Of a DNA stretch of 62,583 nt, positions 51,692 to 60,124 are shown one piece after another. A program made the position numbers and the translations under genes. The notes under the pieces are model-generated. The model saw only the letters and a list, made by a program, of their open reading frames with translations. It did not search any database and was not told the origin of the DNA. The DNA comes from Lachnospiraceae bacterium NK4A179. GTDB taxonomy: Bacteria > Bacillota > Clostridia > Lachnospirales > Lachnospiraceae. Location: the NCBI GenBank assembly GCA_000421045.1, contig ATWC01000014.1, forward strand, positions 1 to 62,583. Direction: 5' to 3'. How positions within the stretch are numbered: the first letter of the stretch is position 1; the number at the start of each line of letters is the position of its first letter.

Positions 51692-52570
51692 TCATTTTAC
51701 GCGCTTCGCTATGACCACAAATCTTCCGTTGTTTGTATGATAAGCACAGGTTGAAAGTGTCAGAAATTCATCTCCGTATTCGGCAGTTACACCCGTGTCA
51801 TAGATCGACAGTTCTTTTATATTCTTATAAAACTCATTGAATTCCTGTTCGGAATCAGCATTGAAGAATGCATAATACCTGAACCCTGTCTGCCCTTTGT
51901 TAAGCACCTTTGAATAGAAAGCAGATATCAGTTCGTATTCTCTTTTCTCATACAGGGAATCAAAACAGATCCTGCTGTGTGCTTCACCATACTCCTTATT
52001 ATCATACTTCTCCAGGTCGGCAAACATTTCTTTCACTATCAGATGATGTCCATGAATGATTATGTTTCCCGAAGGCTTCTCCCCGCCGGCATAAGAATAT
52101 TCCGCAGTACCTTTTCCTGCCCTGGAATCGGTATCCATTATAAGACAGCCGTTGGCATTTTTCTTTCCGTAGAAATCATGATGAAGATAAAACTCTTCAT
52201 CGCCCGGAGTCTGGAGCACCGGATAATCAATGACCGTATCATCGATATGAAGCCAGCCTACAACGTCATTGTTCATCTCATAAAGTGTCTCATATTCGGG
52301 AAGGATCACCGGAACTATATCTTCAGGATCAAAAGTATCCTCTGATACCGAAGCCGCAGCATCTTTATCGCCACCCTTAGCCTGCATTGCCTGTCTTTGA
52401 CTTGCAGATACCATTGCCCTGAGGGCGGCATTCTGATTGCTGCTCACATACGCATCATATCTGTGCTTTGCAAGGATAAGTCCTCCTCCCGCTAAACATA
52501 CTATCGATACCACGGTAAGGATATCTGCTATGATCTGAGATGTTTTCTTTTTTTTACTTCGATCCCTCAT
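51692..52570 (-). CDS. Class B sortase
   Basis: 292 residues with one N-terminal signal-anchor helix (about 14-35), a Gln/Ala-rich linker and a sortase barrel. The triad is visible as His175 in IIIHGHHL, Cys275 in LTLSTCAY and Arg283 in NNGRFVVIAKR. The TLSTC form and VVGWLHIDDTVIDYPVLQT fit class B. It attaches surface proteins or pilins to the wall; no substrate with a sorting signal is visible. It starts 2 bp after prfA. Confidence 0.92.
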   Translation of the reverse strand: MRDRSKKKKTSQIIADILTVVSIVCLAGGGLILAKHRYDAYVSSNQNAALRAMVSASQRQAMQAKGGDKDAAASVSEDTFDPEDIVPVILPEYETLYEMNNDVVGWLHIDDTVIDYPVLQTPGDEEFYLHHDFYGKKNANGCLIMDTDSRAGKGTAEYSYAGGEKPSGNIIIHGHHLIVKEMFADLEKYDNKEYGEAHSRICFDSLYEKREYELISAFYSKVLNKGQTGFRYYAFFNADSEQEFNEFYKNIKELSIYDTGVTAEYGDEFLTLSTCAYHTNNGRFVVIAKRVK

Positions 52571-52572
52571 TA

Positions 52573-53646
52573 TCAGTCTTCACCCATTTTGGCCAGTTTT
52601 GCAGCCTGGTCTGCAGTTCTTAAACTGTCTATAAGTTCGTCCAGATCGCCATCCATGATCGAATCAATACGGTAGAGCGTGAGCTTGATCCTGTGATCCG
52701 TTACTCTTCCCTGGGGGAAATTATAAGTCCTTACTTTTTCGGAACGGTCACCTGTACCTATCTGGCTTCTCCTGAGATCCGCCTCGGCATCGTGTGCCTT
52801 CTGACATTCAAGATCGTAAAGCTTTGCCCTGAGCAGTGCAAATGCCTTATCCTTATTCTGAAGCTGTGACTTCTCCGTCTGTGAATATATTACTATACCT
52901 GTAGGATAATGTGTAAGTCTTACCGCGGAATCTGTCGTATTAACGCACTGTCCGCCGTTTCCCGATGCTCTCATCACATCTATCCTTATATCCTTTTCAT
53001 CTATGTGCACATCGACTTCTTCTGCTTCGGGCATCACTGCAACGGTAGCAGTTGAAGTATGTATACGCCCGCCGCTCTCTGTCTCAGGCACTCTCTGCAC
53101 TCTGTGCACGCCGCTTTCATATTTAAGCGATGAATATGCGCCCTGTCCGGAAACCGTAAACTCAGCTTCCTTCATGCCGCCTATACCTGTCTCATCAGCA
53201 TTAACAAGTTCAGTTTTCCATCCTCTGCTCTCTGCATAATGGACATACATGCGGTAAAGTTCCGCAGCAAATAACGCAGCTTCATCTCCGCCTGCGCCGG
53301 CCCTTATCTCCACCACAACGTTTCGTCCGTCATTGGGATCCTTTGGTATCAAAAGGATGCGGAGCTTTTTTTCGAGCTCCTCAAGTCTTTCCTTTGCCTC
53401 CTGATGCTCTTCCTTAAGCATGGAACGCATCTCAGGATCCTTTTCCTCTTCAAGGAGCGCAAGTGCATCATCCATATCAGTCTTGCACTTCTTGTATTCC
53501 TTATACGCATCTGCTATGGGAGCCAGCTCACCCTGTTCCTTCATAAGTTTCTGAAGGCGTGCACTGTCACCTGCCGCAGAAGGTTCCGAAAGTTCATTTA
53601 TTATTTCTTCTGATCTGTGAAGTATTGCTTCAAGTTTATCAAACAT
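52573..53646 (-). CDS. prfA: Peptide chain release factor 1
   Basis: 357 residues. The GGQ loop lies in [20 protein letters not shown] and a PxT-type codon-recognition segment with [11 protein letters not shown] is present. It ends translation at UAA and UAG. The start abuts the prmC stop, whose product methylates the GGQ glutamine, a common pairing. Confidence 0.97.
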   Translation of the reverse strand: MFDKLEAILHRSEEIINELSEPSAAGDSARLQKLMKEQGELAPIADAYKEYKKCKTDMDDALALLEEEKDPEMRSMLKEEHQEAKERLEELEKKLRILLIPKDPNDGRNVVVEIRAGAGGDEAALFAAELYRMYVHYAESRGWKTELVNADETGIGGMKEAEFTVSGQGAYSSLKYESGVHRVQRVPETESGGRIHTSTATVAVMPEAEEVDVHIDEKDIRIDVMRASGNGGQCVNTTDSAVRLTHYPTGIVIYSQTEKSQLQNKDKAFALLRAKLYDLECQKAHDAEADLRRSQIGTGDRSEKVRTYNFPQGRVTDHRIKLTLYRIDSIMDGDLDELIDSLRTADQAAKLAKMGED

Positions 53647-54476
53647 TACTGCAACCTGCCTTTAACTACCCTGTCGTTATCCGCATAATCACGGATGACT
53701 TTTATATCCTTAAATCCGTTTTCCTCAAGCAGTCGGCTCACATCATGAGCCTCATCATAACCTATCTCCAGATAGATCATTCCGTTTGCGCTTAGATGAT
53801 CTGCCGCTCCGCTTACAATGCGTCTGTAAAGATCAAGACCGTCACTCCCGCCGTCCAGCGCGATACGCGGTTCATGATCACGCACTTCCGGCATAAGCTC
53901 TGCTATTTCTGAAGTCCTTATATACGGAGGATTGCTTACTATGACATCAAAACGTCCCGTTATATTTTCATACAGATCTGACTTTATGAAATCAACATCC
54001 GCTCCGAGTTCCTTTGCATTAAGACGTGCCACTTCAAGTGCTTCTTCGGAAATATCACAGGCAAAAGCCTGAACTGCTGATAACATCTTAACTAGACTTA
54101 TGACTATGCATCCGGATCCGGTGCACATATCTAAAAGGCTTATATTGCTTAAGCCGTCATTTATCACTTCACTTACAAGAGTTTCCGTATCCGGTCTTGG
54201 AGTCAGTACATGTTCATTGACTTTAAACTCAAAACCCATGAACCCCTTGCTTCCGGTTATCTGTGAAAGCGGCTCATGTTTAAGCCTCCTGTTAAGAAGG
54301 CTTCTTATCAAAGCCTCCTCCTCATCGGAAATCAACCTGTCCGGATGAAGGAAGAGTTCATTCCTTCCGGTACGACACACATGCATAACGATCAGTTCGC
54401 CTTCAAGCTTAGCCTCGTCAAAAGACGCCTTGACAAGAGTCTTCCTGGTCAGTTCAACCGCTTCAGCGTAGATCAT
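53646..54476 (-). CDS. prmC: Release factor glutamine methyltransferase
   Basis: 276 residues: helical N-terminal domain and an AdoMet methyltransferase fold with [15 protein letters not shown] and the NPPY active site ([12 protein letters not shown]). It methylates the GGQ glutamine of PrfA/PrfB. It overlaps the yqhQ-like gene by 4 bp and abuts prfA. Confidence 0.96.
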   Translation of the reverse strand: MIYAEAVELTRKTLVKASFDEAKLEGELIVMHVCRTGRNELFLHPDRLISDEEEALIRSLLNRRLKHEPLSQITGSKGFMGFEFKVNEHVLTPRPDTETLVSEVINDGLSNISLLDMCTGSGCIVISLVKMLSAVQAFACDISEEALEVARLNAKELGADVDFIKSDLYENITGRFDVIVSNPPYIRTSEIAELMPEVRDHEPRIALDGGSDGLDLYRRIVSGAADHLSANGMIYLEIGYDEAHDVSRLLEENGFKDIKVIRDYADNDRVVKGRLQ

Positions 54477-55747
54477 TCCTCATCCCCGTTATTATCCCTG
54501 TCAGTAGCTTCAGGACGTTTCAGATCACTTTCATTGATCACGGGAAGCATATATGTATCATAGGAAACATCCTTATAATCAAGCACGGTTATCTCCTCTG
54601 TATCACCGGATACACCGCCTTCTTCATCCTCATAGTTTTCTGTTTCCTCATAAGCCGCTTCCATCTCTTCTTCGGAAACAGCACTCTGCTCTTCATATGT
54701 CATTGCCGGCATTTCCGAAGCATCGGGAAGTTCATCTGCTGACAGTATATCTGACTCATTTATCTCATTAACCTGCGCCCCCTCATCTCTTCTCTTCTTT
54801 TTGCGGGTACGTCTGAAATGTCTCTTTTCAAACTTTCTCCAGTTAAATACCGCTTCAACCGATGCGATCGCAACTTCTATCATTTCATCATCAGGCTCTT
54901 TTGTTGTGATACGCTGAAGCAGCAAGCCCGGAGCTGAAATGATATCAAGAAGAAAATTATCATGAGTGCCGGATGCTCTGAGTATCTCATATGATATACC
55001 GGCCACAACCGGGATGATGAGCAGTCTGTAGAGTATCATCAGAAGCCTGCTGTCACTCTTTATAAAGAAGCAGAGGATAATGCTTATCATGACTATGAAC
55101 AGCATAAAGCTTGTTCCGCATCTTTTATGAAAACGCGAAGACTTGCGTACATTTCTGACCGTAAGTTCTCGTCCCGTCTCGATGCAGTTGATGCACTTAT
55201 GCTCTGCTCCGTGATACTGATAAAGACGTTTTATATCCTTAGAAAGCGTGATGGCCGAAACATAAATAAGAAATACCAAAAGTCTCAGTATACCTTCTAT
55301 GACAAGCACCAGGAACTCGCTCTGCACATATTTCTCCAGCAATGCTGACAACGCATATGGCAGTACCATAAAAAATGCAGCCGCTATGATTATGGATAAA
55401 AGCACCGTGAAGCCCATCACAACCGACTCGGCATGCTTTCCGAATATCTTTTTAAGCAATCTGTCAAAAGCCGTCTCTTCCTCATCCTCAAAGAATGAAG
55501 CAGAATATGAAAGTATGTCCATTCCAAGCGAGAGTGAATCCACAAAGGAAACTATTCCTCTGATGATCGGGATCTTTCCCGCAATATTCTTTCCCTTATC
55601 CTTGAGTTTTCTGCTTTCAACCGAGATTGATCCGTCCGGCTGCCTTACAGCTACGGCATATATATTCTTATTGCGCATCATAACGCCTTCAAGTACTGCC
55701 TGTCCGCCGATGCCTGAATATACATTTTTTCTCTTTTTCCTGCTCAA
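54473..55747 (-). CDS. DUF1385 (YqhQ-like) membrane protein
   Basis: 424 residues. GIGGQAVLEGVMMR, YHGAEHKCINCIETG and FHKRCGTSFMLF are hallmarks of the DUF1385/YqhQ family, integral proteins often found beside prmC-prfA. About five membrane helices are followed by a long acidic C-terminal tail (residues ~325-424). It starts at a TTG with GAGG 9 nt upstream. Its biochemical role is not settled. Confidence 0.92.
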   Translation of the reverse strand: MSRKKRKNVYSGIGGQAVLEGVMMRNKNIYAVAVRQPDGSISVESRKLKDKGKNIAGKIPIIRGIVSFVDSLSLGMDILSYSASFFEDEEETAFDRLLKKIFGKHAESVVMGFTVLLSIIIAAAFFMVLPYALSALLEKYVQSEFLVLVIEGILRLLVFLIYVSAITLSKDIKRLYQYHGAEHKCINCIETGRELTVRNVRKSSRFHKRCGTSFMLFIVMISIILCFFIKSDSRLLMILYRLLIIPVVAGISYEILRASGTHDNFLLDIISAPGLLLQRITTKEPDDEMIEVAIASVEAVFNWRKFEKRHFRRTRKKKRRDEGAQVNEINESDILSADELPDASEMPAMTYEEQSAVSEEEMEAAYEETENYEDEEGGVSGDTEEITVLDYKDVSYDTYMLPVINESDLKRPEATDRDNNGDEE

Positions 55748-55777
55748 GCCTCTTTACCTCATCTGCCTAAATGAAAA

Positions 55778-55817
55778 GCAAGGCTGAAACAGATACATGT
55801 ATCTGCTCCAACCTTGC
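55778..55817 (-). terminator. rpmE terminator
   Basis: GCAAGG at 55817-55812 (minus) and CCTTGC at 55783-55778 pair, with an inner stem CAGATAC/GTATCTG; TTTTC follows. It lies 20 bp after the rpmE stop and separates it from the yqhQ-like operon. Confidence 0.8.
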
Positions 55818-55836
55818 CTGTCTGATTAACTATGGT

Positions 55837-56043
55837 CTAGTTTTCCTTAAGACCGTACTTCTTATTGAACTTATCAACACGGCCTCTAGCACTTACAGCC
55901 TTCTGCTGTCCTGTGAAGAAGGGATGGCACTTGGAACATATTTCCACGTGTATCTCCTGCTTTGTTGAACCTGTGACAAATGTGTTGCCGCAGTTACATG
56001 TTACTGTTGCCTGATAGTACTCAGGATGGATTCCTTCTCTCAT
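55837..56043 (-). CDS. rpmE: Ribosomal protein L31 (zinc form)
   Basis: 68 residues starting [16 protein letters not shown] behind GGAGG; an in-frame TTG at 56055 overlaps that site. Four cysteines (CNC and CSKC) mark the zinc-binding type. [11 protein letters not shown] is a family signature. It has its own promoter, a leader of about 140 nt and a terminator, so it is transcribed alone. Confidence 0.96.
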   Translation of the reverse strand: MREGIHPEYYQATVTCNCGNTFVTGSTKQEIHVEICSKCHPFFTGQQKAVSARGRVDKFNKKYGLKEN

Positions 56044-56184
56044 TTCTTCCTCCAAAAACTTCGGGATATGTTCATTTCATCTGTTAACAGATCCCGTTGC
56101 ACGTCTTACAGCCGTCTTATGAAACCTCTGTCTCTGCACCTGTATACGCGTTCCCATCGTTAACTGCCCGTCTAAAAGGACAGC
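56044..56184 (-). promoter_or_regulatory. Structured rpmE leader, candidate L31 autoregulatory element
   Basis: CGGGAT (56096-56091) and ATCCCG (56067-56062) can close a stem that contains the palindrome ATCTGTTAACAGAT (56092-56079), all ending just before the GGAGG of rpmE. AAGACG occurs twice further upstream. Ribosomal protein leaders are often autoregulatory, and L31 leaders have been proposed in other bacteria; a match to a known class is not shown. Confidence 0.5.
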
Positions 56185-56190
56185 GAATTG

Positions 56191-56219
56191 ATTTTATCAC
56201 AGGGTAATATATATTGCAA
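56191..56219 (-). promoter_or_regulatory. rpmE promoter (TTGCAA-N17-TAAAAT)
   Basis: TTGCAA (56219-56214), 17 bp, TAAAAT (56196-56191) with TGA before the -10. It lies just downstream of the rho stop codon and sets the start near 56184. Confidence 0.72.
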
Positions 56220-56231
56220 GCACATGTCCCA

Positions 56232-57734
56232 TCAGTAAAATCTGGTCTTCTGTATCATGTTCACGAGTTCCTTATTGTCCTTCGTGCGTGCAAACATATC
56301 GATAACCTTATCGACAGTCTCATCAGGATGTATGCCGTTAACGGCACGTCTGATATTTGTGATAGCCTCCTGCTCCTCGGGTGTGAGCAGCAGATCCTCG
56401 CGTCTTGTGCTCGACTTCGGTATATCGATGGCAGGGAATATACGACGCTCCGAAAGTTTTCTGTTGAGCACCAGTTCCATATTACCGGTTCCCTTGAATT
56501 CCTCGTATACTACATCATCCATCTTGCTGCCTGTCTCTACAAGAGCAGTTGCAAGTATCGTAAGGCTTCCGCCTTCTCTCATATTTCTGGCCGCACCGAA
56601 GAATCTCTTGGGCGGATGAAGTGCCGCAGGATCAAGACCGCCTGAAAGTGTACGTCCACTGGGCGGAACAACCTGGTTATATGCTCTCGTAAGTCTTGTG
56701 ATGGAATCCAGAAGGATAACCACATCCTTCCTGTATTCAACAAGACGTCTTGCACGCTCGATAACCATCTCGGCAACTCTCTTATGATGCTCGGCAGTCT
56801 CATCGAATGTGGAATAGATCACCTCCACACCGGGACCTCCTACAGTTTCCTTCATATCAGTAACTTCCTCGGGACGCTCGTCAATAAGGAGGATTATCAT
56901 GTGTATCTCAGGATTTCCTCTCTTGATCGACTTAGCCACATCCTTAAGGAGTGTAGTCTTTCCTGCCTTAGGCTGTGAAACTATAAGTCCCCTCTGTCCT
57001 TTTCCTATAGGAGAGAACAGATCCATTATACGCATGGATACCGGAGCTCCGGGACACTCAAGCCTTATCTTCTCATCCGGGAAGATCGGAGTCATATTTT
57101 CAAAATTATATCTTGCAGCTGTTGTATCAGGCGGAAGGTCATTCACCGAGCTCACATAGAGCAGCGCCTGGAACTTTTCATTCTGTGTCTTTACCCTGGT
57201 ATTTCCGGTAAGTATATCACCGGTCTTAAGAGAAAAACGTCTGATCTGACTCGGTGCTACATATATATCATTATCACCGGGAAGATAATTATCACTTCTG
57301 ATGAAACCGAAACCATCCGGCATTACTTCAAGTATTCCTCTTACAGTCGTTCCGCTGTCGAGTTCCTTTGAGGATTCTTCGCCTGCCTCATTTTCCTGAG
57401 CATTTTTCTGCGAACGGACCTGGGCGGGAGCAGCTACCTGTTCCTGATTATTCTTTGCAGCCTGTGAACGAGGCGCCTTATGTGCGGGAGCCGGCTGAGC
57501 ACCTGTCGCATCATCTGTCTTTGCAGCTGCCGCTTTTGCTGCAGCCTTTGCAGCTACCGCAGCTTTTGCGGCCATAGCCTCTTCTCTTTCGTCCTCTCTG
57601 TCCTTGATCAGCATAGCTTCAACAAGATCAGCCTTCTTCATAGAAGAAACACCTTTGATCTTTCTGTTCTTAGCCATCTCTTTAAGGTCAGTAAGCGGTA
57701 TCATCTCATACCGTTCTCTCATATTAACTGCCAT
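56232..57734 (-). CDS. rho: Transcription termination factor Rho
   Basis: 500 residues. An N-terminal Rho domain (LTDLKEMAKNRKIKGVSSMK) is followed by an Ala/Lys/Gln-rich insertion (about 55-125), the RNA-binding cold-shock-like domain (GILEVMPDGFGFIRSDNYLP) and the hexameric ATPase with Walker A SQPKAGKTTLLKDVA and VILLDSITRLTRAYN. The insertion is longer than in E. coli Rho, as is common in some Gram-positive forms. GAGGAGG precedes the ATG. Confidence 0.97.
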   Translation of the reverse strand: MAVNMRERYEMIPLTDLKEMAKNRKIKGVSSMKKADLVEAMLIKDREDEREEAMAAKAAVAAKAAAKAAAAKTDDATGAQPAPAHKAPRSQAAKNNQEQVAAPAQVRSQKNAQENEAGEESSKELDSGTTVRGILEVMPDGFGFIRSDNYLPGDNDIYVAPSQIRRFSLKTGDILTGNTRVKTQNEKFQALLYVSSVNDLPPDTTAARYNFENMTPIFPDEKIRLECPGAPVSMRIMDLFSPIGKGQRGLIVSQPKAGKTTLLKDVAKSIKRGNPEIHMIILLIDERPEEVTDMKETVGGPGVEVIYSTFDETAEHHKRVAEMVIERARRLVEYRKDVVILLDSITRLTRAYNQVVPPSGRTLSGGLDPAALHPPKRFFGAARNMREGGSLTILATALVETGSKMDDVVYEEFKGTGNMELVLNRKLSERRIFPAIDIPKSSTRREDLLLTPEEQEAITNIRRAVNGIHPDETVDKVIDMFARTKDNKELVNMIQKTRFY

Positions 57735-57835
57735 AAATCCTCCTCAAAAGAATGCAGTCAAATTCATTCTCTGATTGATTGTAATTGGGAAAAATAACAT
57801 GATCTGAAAATGAAAATCATTAATACGTCCCTATG

Positions 57836-57864
57836 ATAATACACCCATGTTTTTTCATTTGCAA
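57836..57864 (-). promoter_or_regulatory. rho promoter (TTGCAA-N17-TATTAT)
   Basis: TTGCAA (57864-57859), 17 bp, TATTAT (57841-57836) on the minus strand, giving a leader of about 95 nt. Rho often regulates itself by attenuation in its leader; no specific structure is recognised here. Confidence 0.65.
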
Positions 57865-57875
57865 GTATCTTTATC

Positions 57876-57905
57876 TTGCGATACATGTAATTAAAATGGT
57901 ATCAT
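57876..57905 (+). promoter_or_regulatory. Malic enzyme promoter
   Basis: TTGCGA (57876-57881), 18 bp, TATCAT (57900-57905). The leader is about 40 nt, ending in AAGGAG before the ATG. Confidence 0.5.
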
Positions 57906-57952
57906 ACAGCTCGTAAGTAAACCTTGAAATATAAGAAAATAAGGAGTATGCA

Positions 57953-59119
57953 ATGACAACAGCAGAAAAGGCTTTGAAGCTCCACGAGGAACTTCACGGT
58001 AAAGTTGAGACAGTATCCAAGACGGCGGTAAATTCAAGAGAAGCACTTGCGCTCGCCTACACTCCCGGTGTCGCAGAGCCCTGCCTTAAGATAAAGGAAG
58101 ATCCCGAGAATGCTTATAAATATACCATCAAGTCCAATACCATACTTGTCGTATCAGACGGCTCTGCCGTTCTCGGTCTCGGCAATATAGGTCCGAAGGC
58201 CGGAATGCCTGTTATGGAAGGAAAGGCCATACTCTTCAAAGAATTCGGCGGTGTAAATGCAGTTCCCATCTGCCTTGACACACAGGATACCGAAGAGATC
58301 ATCAAAACAGTAAAGTACCTTGCTCCCGGATACGGCGGAGTAAATCTTGAAGATATCAGCGCTCCCAGATGTTTTGAAATAGAAGAACGCTTAAAGGAAG
58401 AGCTTGATATCCCCGTATTCCATGACGACCAGCACGGTACCGCTATAGTCGTACTTGCCGCTCTCATCAACTCACTCAAGCTTACTGACAGAAAGCCTGA
58501 GGATTGCAAGGTTGTGATCAGCGGTGCAGGAAGCGCAGGCATTGCTATCTGCAAGCTTCTTTTAAACTACGGCTTCAAGAATGTGATACTCTGCAATTCA
58601 AAGGGTGTTATCTCAAAGGATGCCCCCAAGCTTAACTGGATGCAGAAAAAGATGGTAGATATCACAAATCCCGAAAACATTTCAGGTTCTACCGCAGATG
58701 CCATGAAGGGCGCCGATATCTTCATCGGTGTTTCAGCTCCCGGTGTTGTTACCGAGGATATGGTCCGCAGCATGAACAAGGATTCCATAATACTTGCAAT
58801 GGCAAATCCCGTTCCCGAGATAATGCCTGATATAGCAAAAGCCGCAGGCGCACGCATTGTCGGAACCGGACGTTCGGATTTCCCTAATCAGGTAAATAAC
58901 GTTATTGCCTTCCCCGGTATCTTCAAGGGAGCTCTTGAAGGACGTGCCCGTCAGATCACGGAGGATATGAAGATGGCTGCGGCAAAGGCGCTTGCAGATC
59001 TTATCACCGATGATGAACTTTCAGATACAAACATCATCCCCGAAGCCTTCAGAGAGGGTGTCGCTGATGTTGTTGCAGCTGCTGTCAAAGCACACATTAC
59101 GGAAACCAATATCCGATGA
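57953..59119 (+). CDS. NAD(P)-dependent malic enzyme
   Basis: 388 residues, the short prokaryotic form. AYTPGVAEPCLKI, VSDGSAVLGLGNIGP, FHDDQHGTAIVVLAAL (metal-binding Asp pair) and the Rossmann motif ISGAGSAGIAICKLL are present. It decarboxylates malate to pyruvate. AAGGAG precedes the ATG. It overlaps the following radical SAM gene by 4 bp. Confidence 0.95.
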   Translation: MTTAEKALKLHEELHGKVETVSKTAVNSREALALAYTPGVAEPCLKIKEDPENAYKYTIKSNTILVVSDGSAVLGLGNIGPKAGMPVMEGKAILFKEFGGVNAVPICLDTQDTEEIIKTVKYLAPGYGGVNLEDISAPRCFEIEERLKEELDIPVFHDDQHGTAIVVLAALINSLKLTDRKPEDCKVVISGAGSAGIAICKLLLNYGFKNVILCNSKGVISKDAPKLNWMQKKMVDITNPENISGSTADAMKGADIFIGVSAPGVVTEDMVRSMNKDSIILAMANPVPEIMPDIAKAAGARIVGTGRSDFPNQVNNVIAFPGIFKGALEGRARQITEDMKMAAAKALADLITDDELSDTNIIPEAFREGVADVVAAAVKAHITETNIR

Positions 59120-60084
59120 GAATAAAATCCGGTCCCTGTCTGTGGAGTGATAAACCTTATTACTCCCTTGACCATTATTTCAAAAGCGTATACGGGAAGA
59201 AGATCTACAAGACTGCGCTAAATGCCGGTATGACCTGTCCCGTGCGCGACGGAAGTCTCGATACCAGAGGCTGCATCTTCTGTTCCGAAGGAGGAAGCGG
59301 CGATTTTGCTGCAGGCTGCCCTTCGGGTATAGCAGATGCAGCAGAAATAAAAAAACAGCTGGCTGCGGGCAGGGAATTCATCAAAAGTAAGTATAACGGT
59401 GACAGTTTTTTAGCATATCTCCAGGCTTACACAAACACTTACGCTCCTGTCGACAAACTTGCAGAGATCTATGAGGCAGCACTTACAGACCCGCATACGA
59501 TAGGACTTTCTATCGCAACACGTCCCGACTGTCTTCCACCCGATGTGATCAAGCTTCTGAAGGAACTTAAAGAAAAGTATCCGGAGAAATGCATCTGGGT
59601 CGAACTCGGTCTCCAGACAATACACAAGAATTCCATCAATTATATACGCCGTGGCTATGACAATTCCGTTTTTGAAATGGCCGTGCATGACCTTGAGGAT
59701 GCCGGCATTCCGGTCATAGTACATGTGATACTTGGTCTTCCGGATGAAACAAAAGACATGATGCTGCAGACCATCGAATACCTGAATACCTTTTCGATCT
59801 TTGGCATAAAGCTTCAGCTCCTGCATGTACTGAATGGAACAGACCTTGCAGCGGATTATCAGGACAGAAAATTTGATCTTCCGGGTAAGGAAGAATACAC
59901 CGATATCGTAGTATCATGCATCGAGCATCTCTCCCCCGATATAGTCGTTCACCGGATAACAGGAGACGGGCCAAAGGATCTGCTTATCGCACCTCTCTGG
60001 AGTGCCGATAAGAAAAGCGTATTAAACGGCATACATGCCGAAATGAAAAGACGAGGCAGTTATCAGGGAATACATTACACATGA
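59116..60084 (+). CDS. TIGR01212-family radical SAM protein (YtqA-like)
   Basis: 322 residues. The N-terminal YYSLDHYFKSVYGKKIYK is typical of the family. The cluster cysteines occur in the spacing C-x14-C-x2-C (TCPVRDG...GCIFCSEGG), which differs from canonical CxxxCxxC and is a family trait. IWVELGLQTIHKNSIN and HVILGLPDETKDMML follow. Its reaction is unknown. Translationally coupled to the malic enzyme gene. Confidence 0.9.
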   Translation: MRIKSGPCLWSDKPYYSLDHYFKSVYGKKIYKTALNAGMTCPVRDGSLDTRGCIFCSEGGSGDFAAGCPSGIADAAEIKKQLAAGREFIKSKYNGDSFLAYLQAYTNTYAPVDKLAEIYEAALTDPHTIGLSIATRPDCLPPDVIKLLKELKEKYPEKCIWVELGLQTIHKNSINYIRRGYDNSVFEMAVHDLEDAGIPVIVHVILGLPDETKDMMLQTIEYLNTFSIFGIKLQLLHVLNGTDLAADYQDRKFDLPGKEEYTDIVVSCIEHLSPDIVVHRITGDGPKDLLIAPLWSADKKSVLNGIHAEMKRRGSYQGIHYT

Positions 60085-60124
60085 AAAAAAGATCCTTCGG
60101 GCTTCGCCCGAAGGATCTTTTTTT
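60085..60124. terminator. Bidirectional intrinsic terminator
   Basis: GATCCTTCGGGC (60091-60102), loop TTC, GCCCGAAGGATC (60106-60117), flanked by A7 and T7. It ends the malic enzyme transcript on the plus strand and the surface-protein transcript on the minus strand. Confidence 0.95.
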
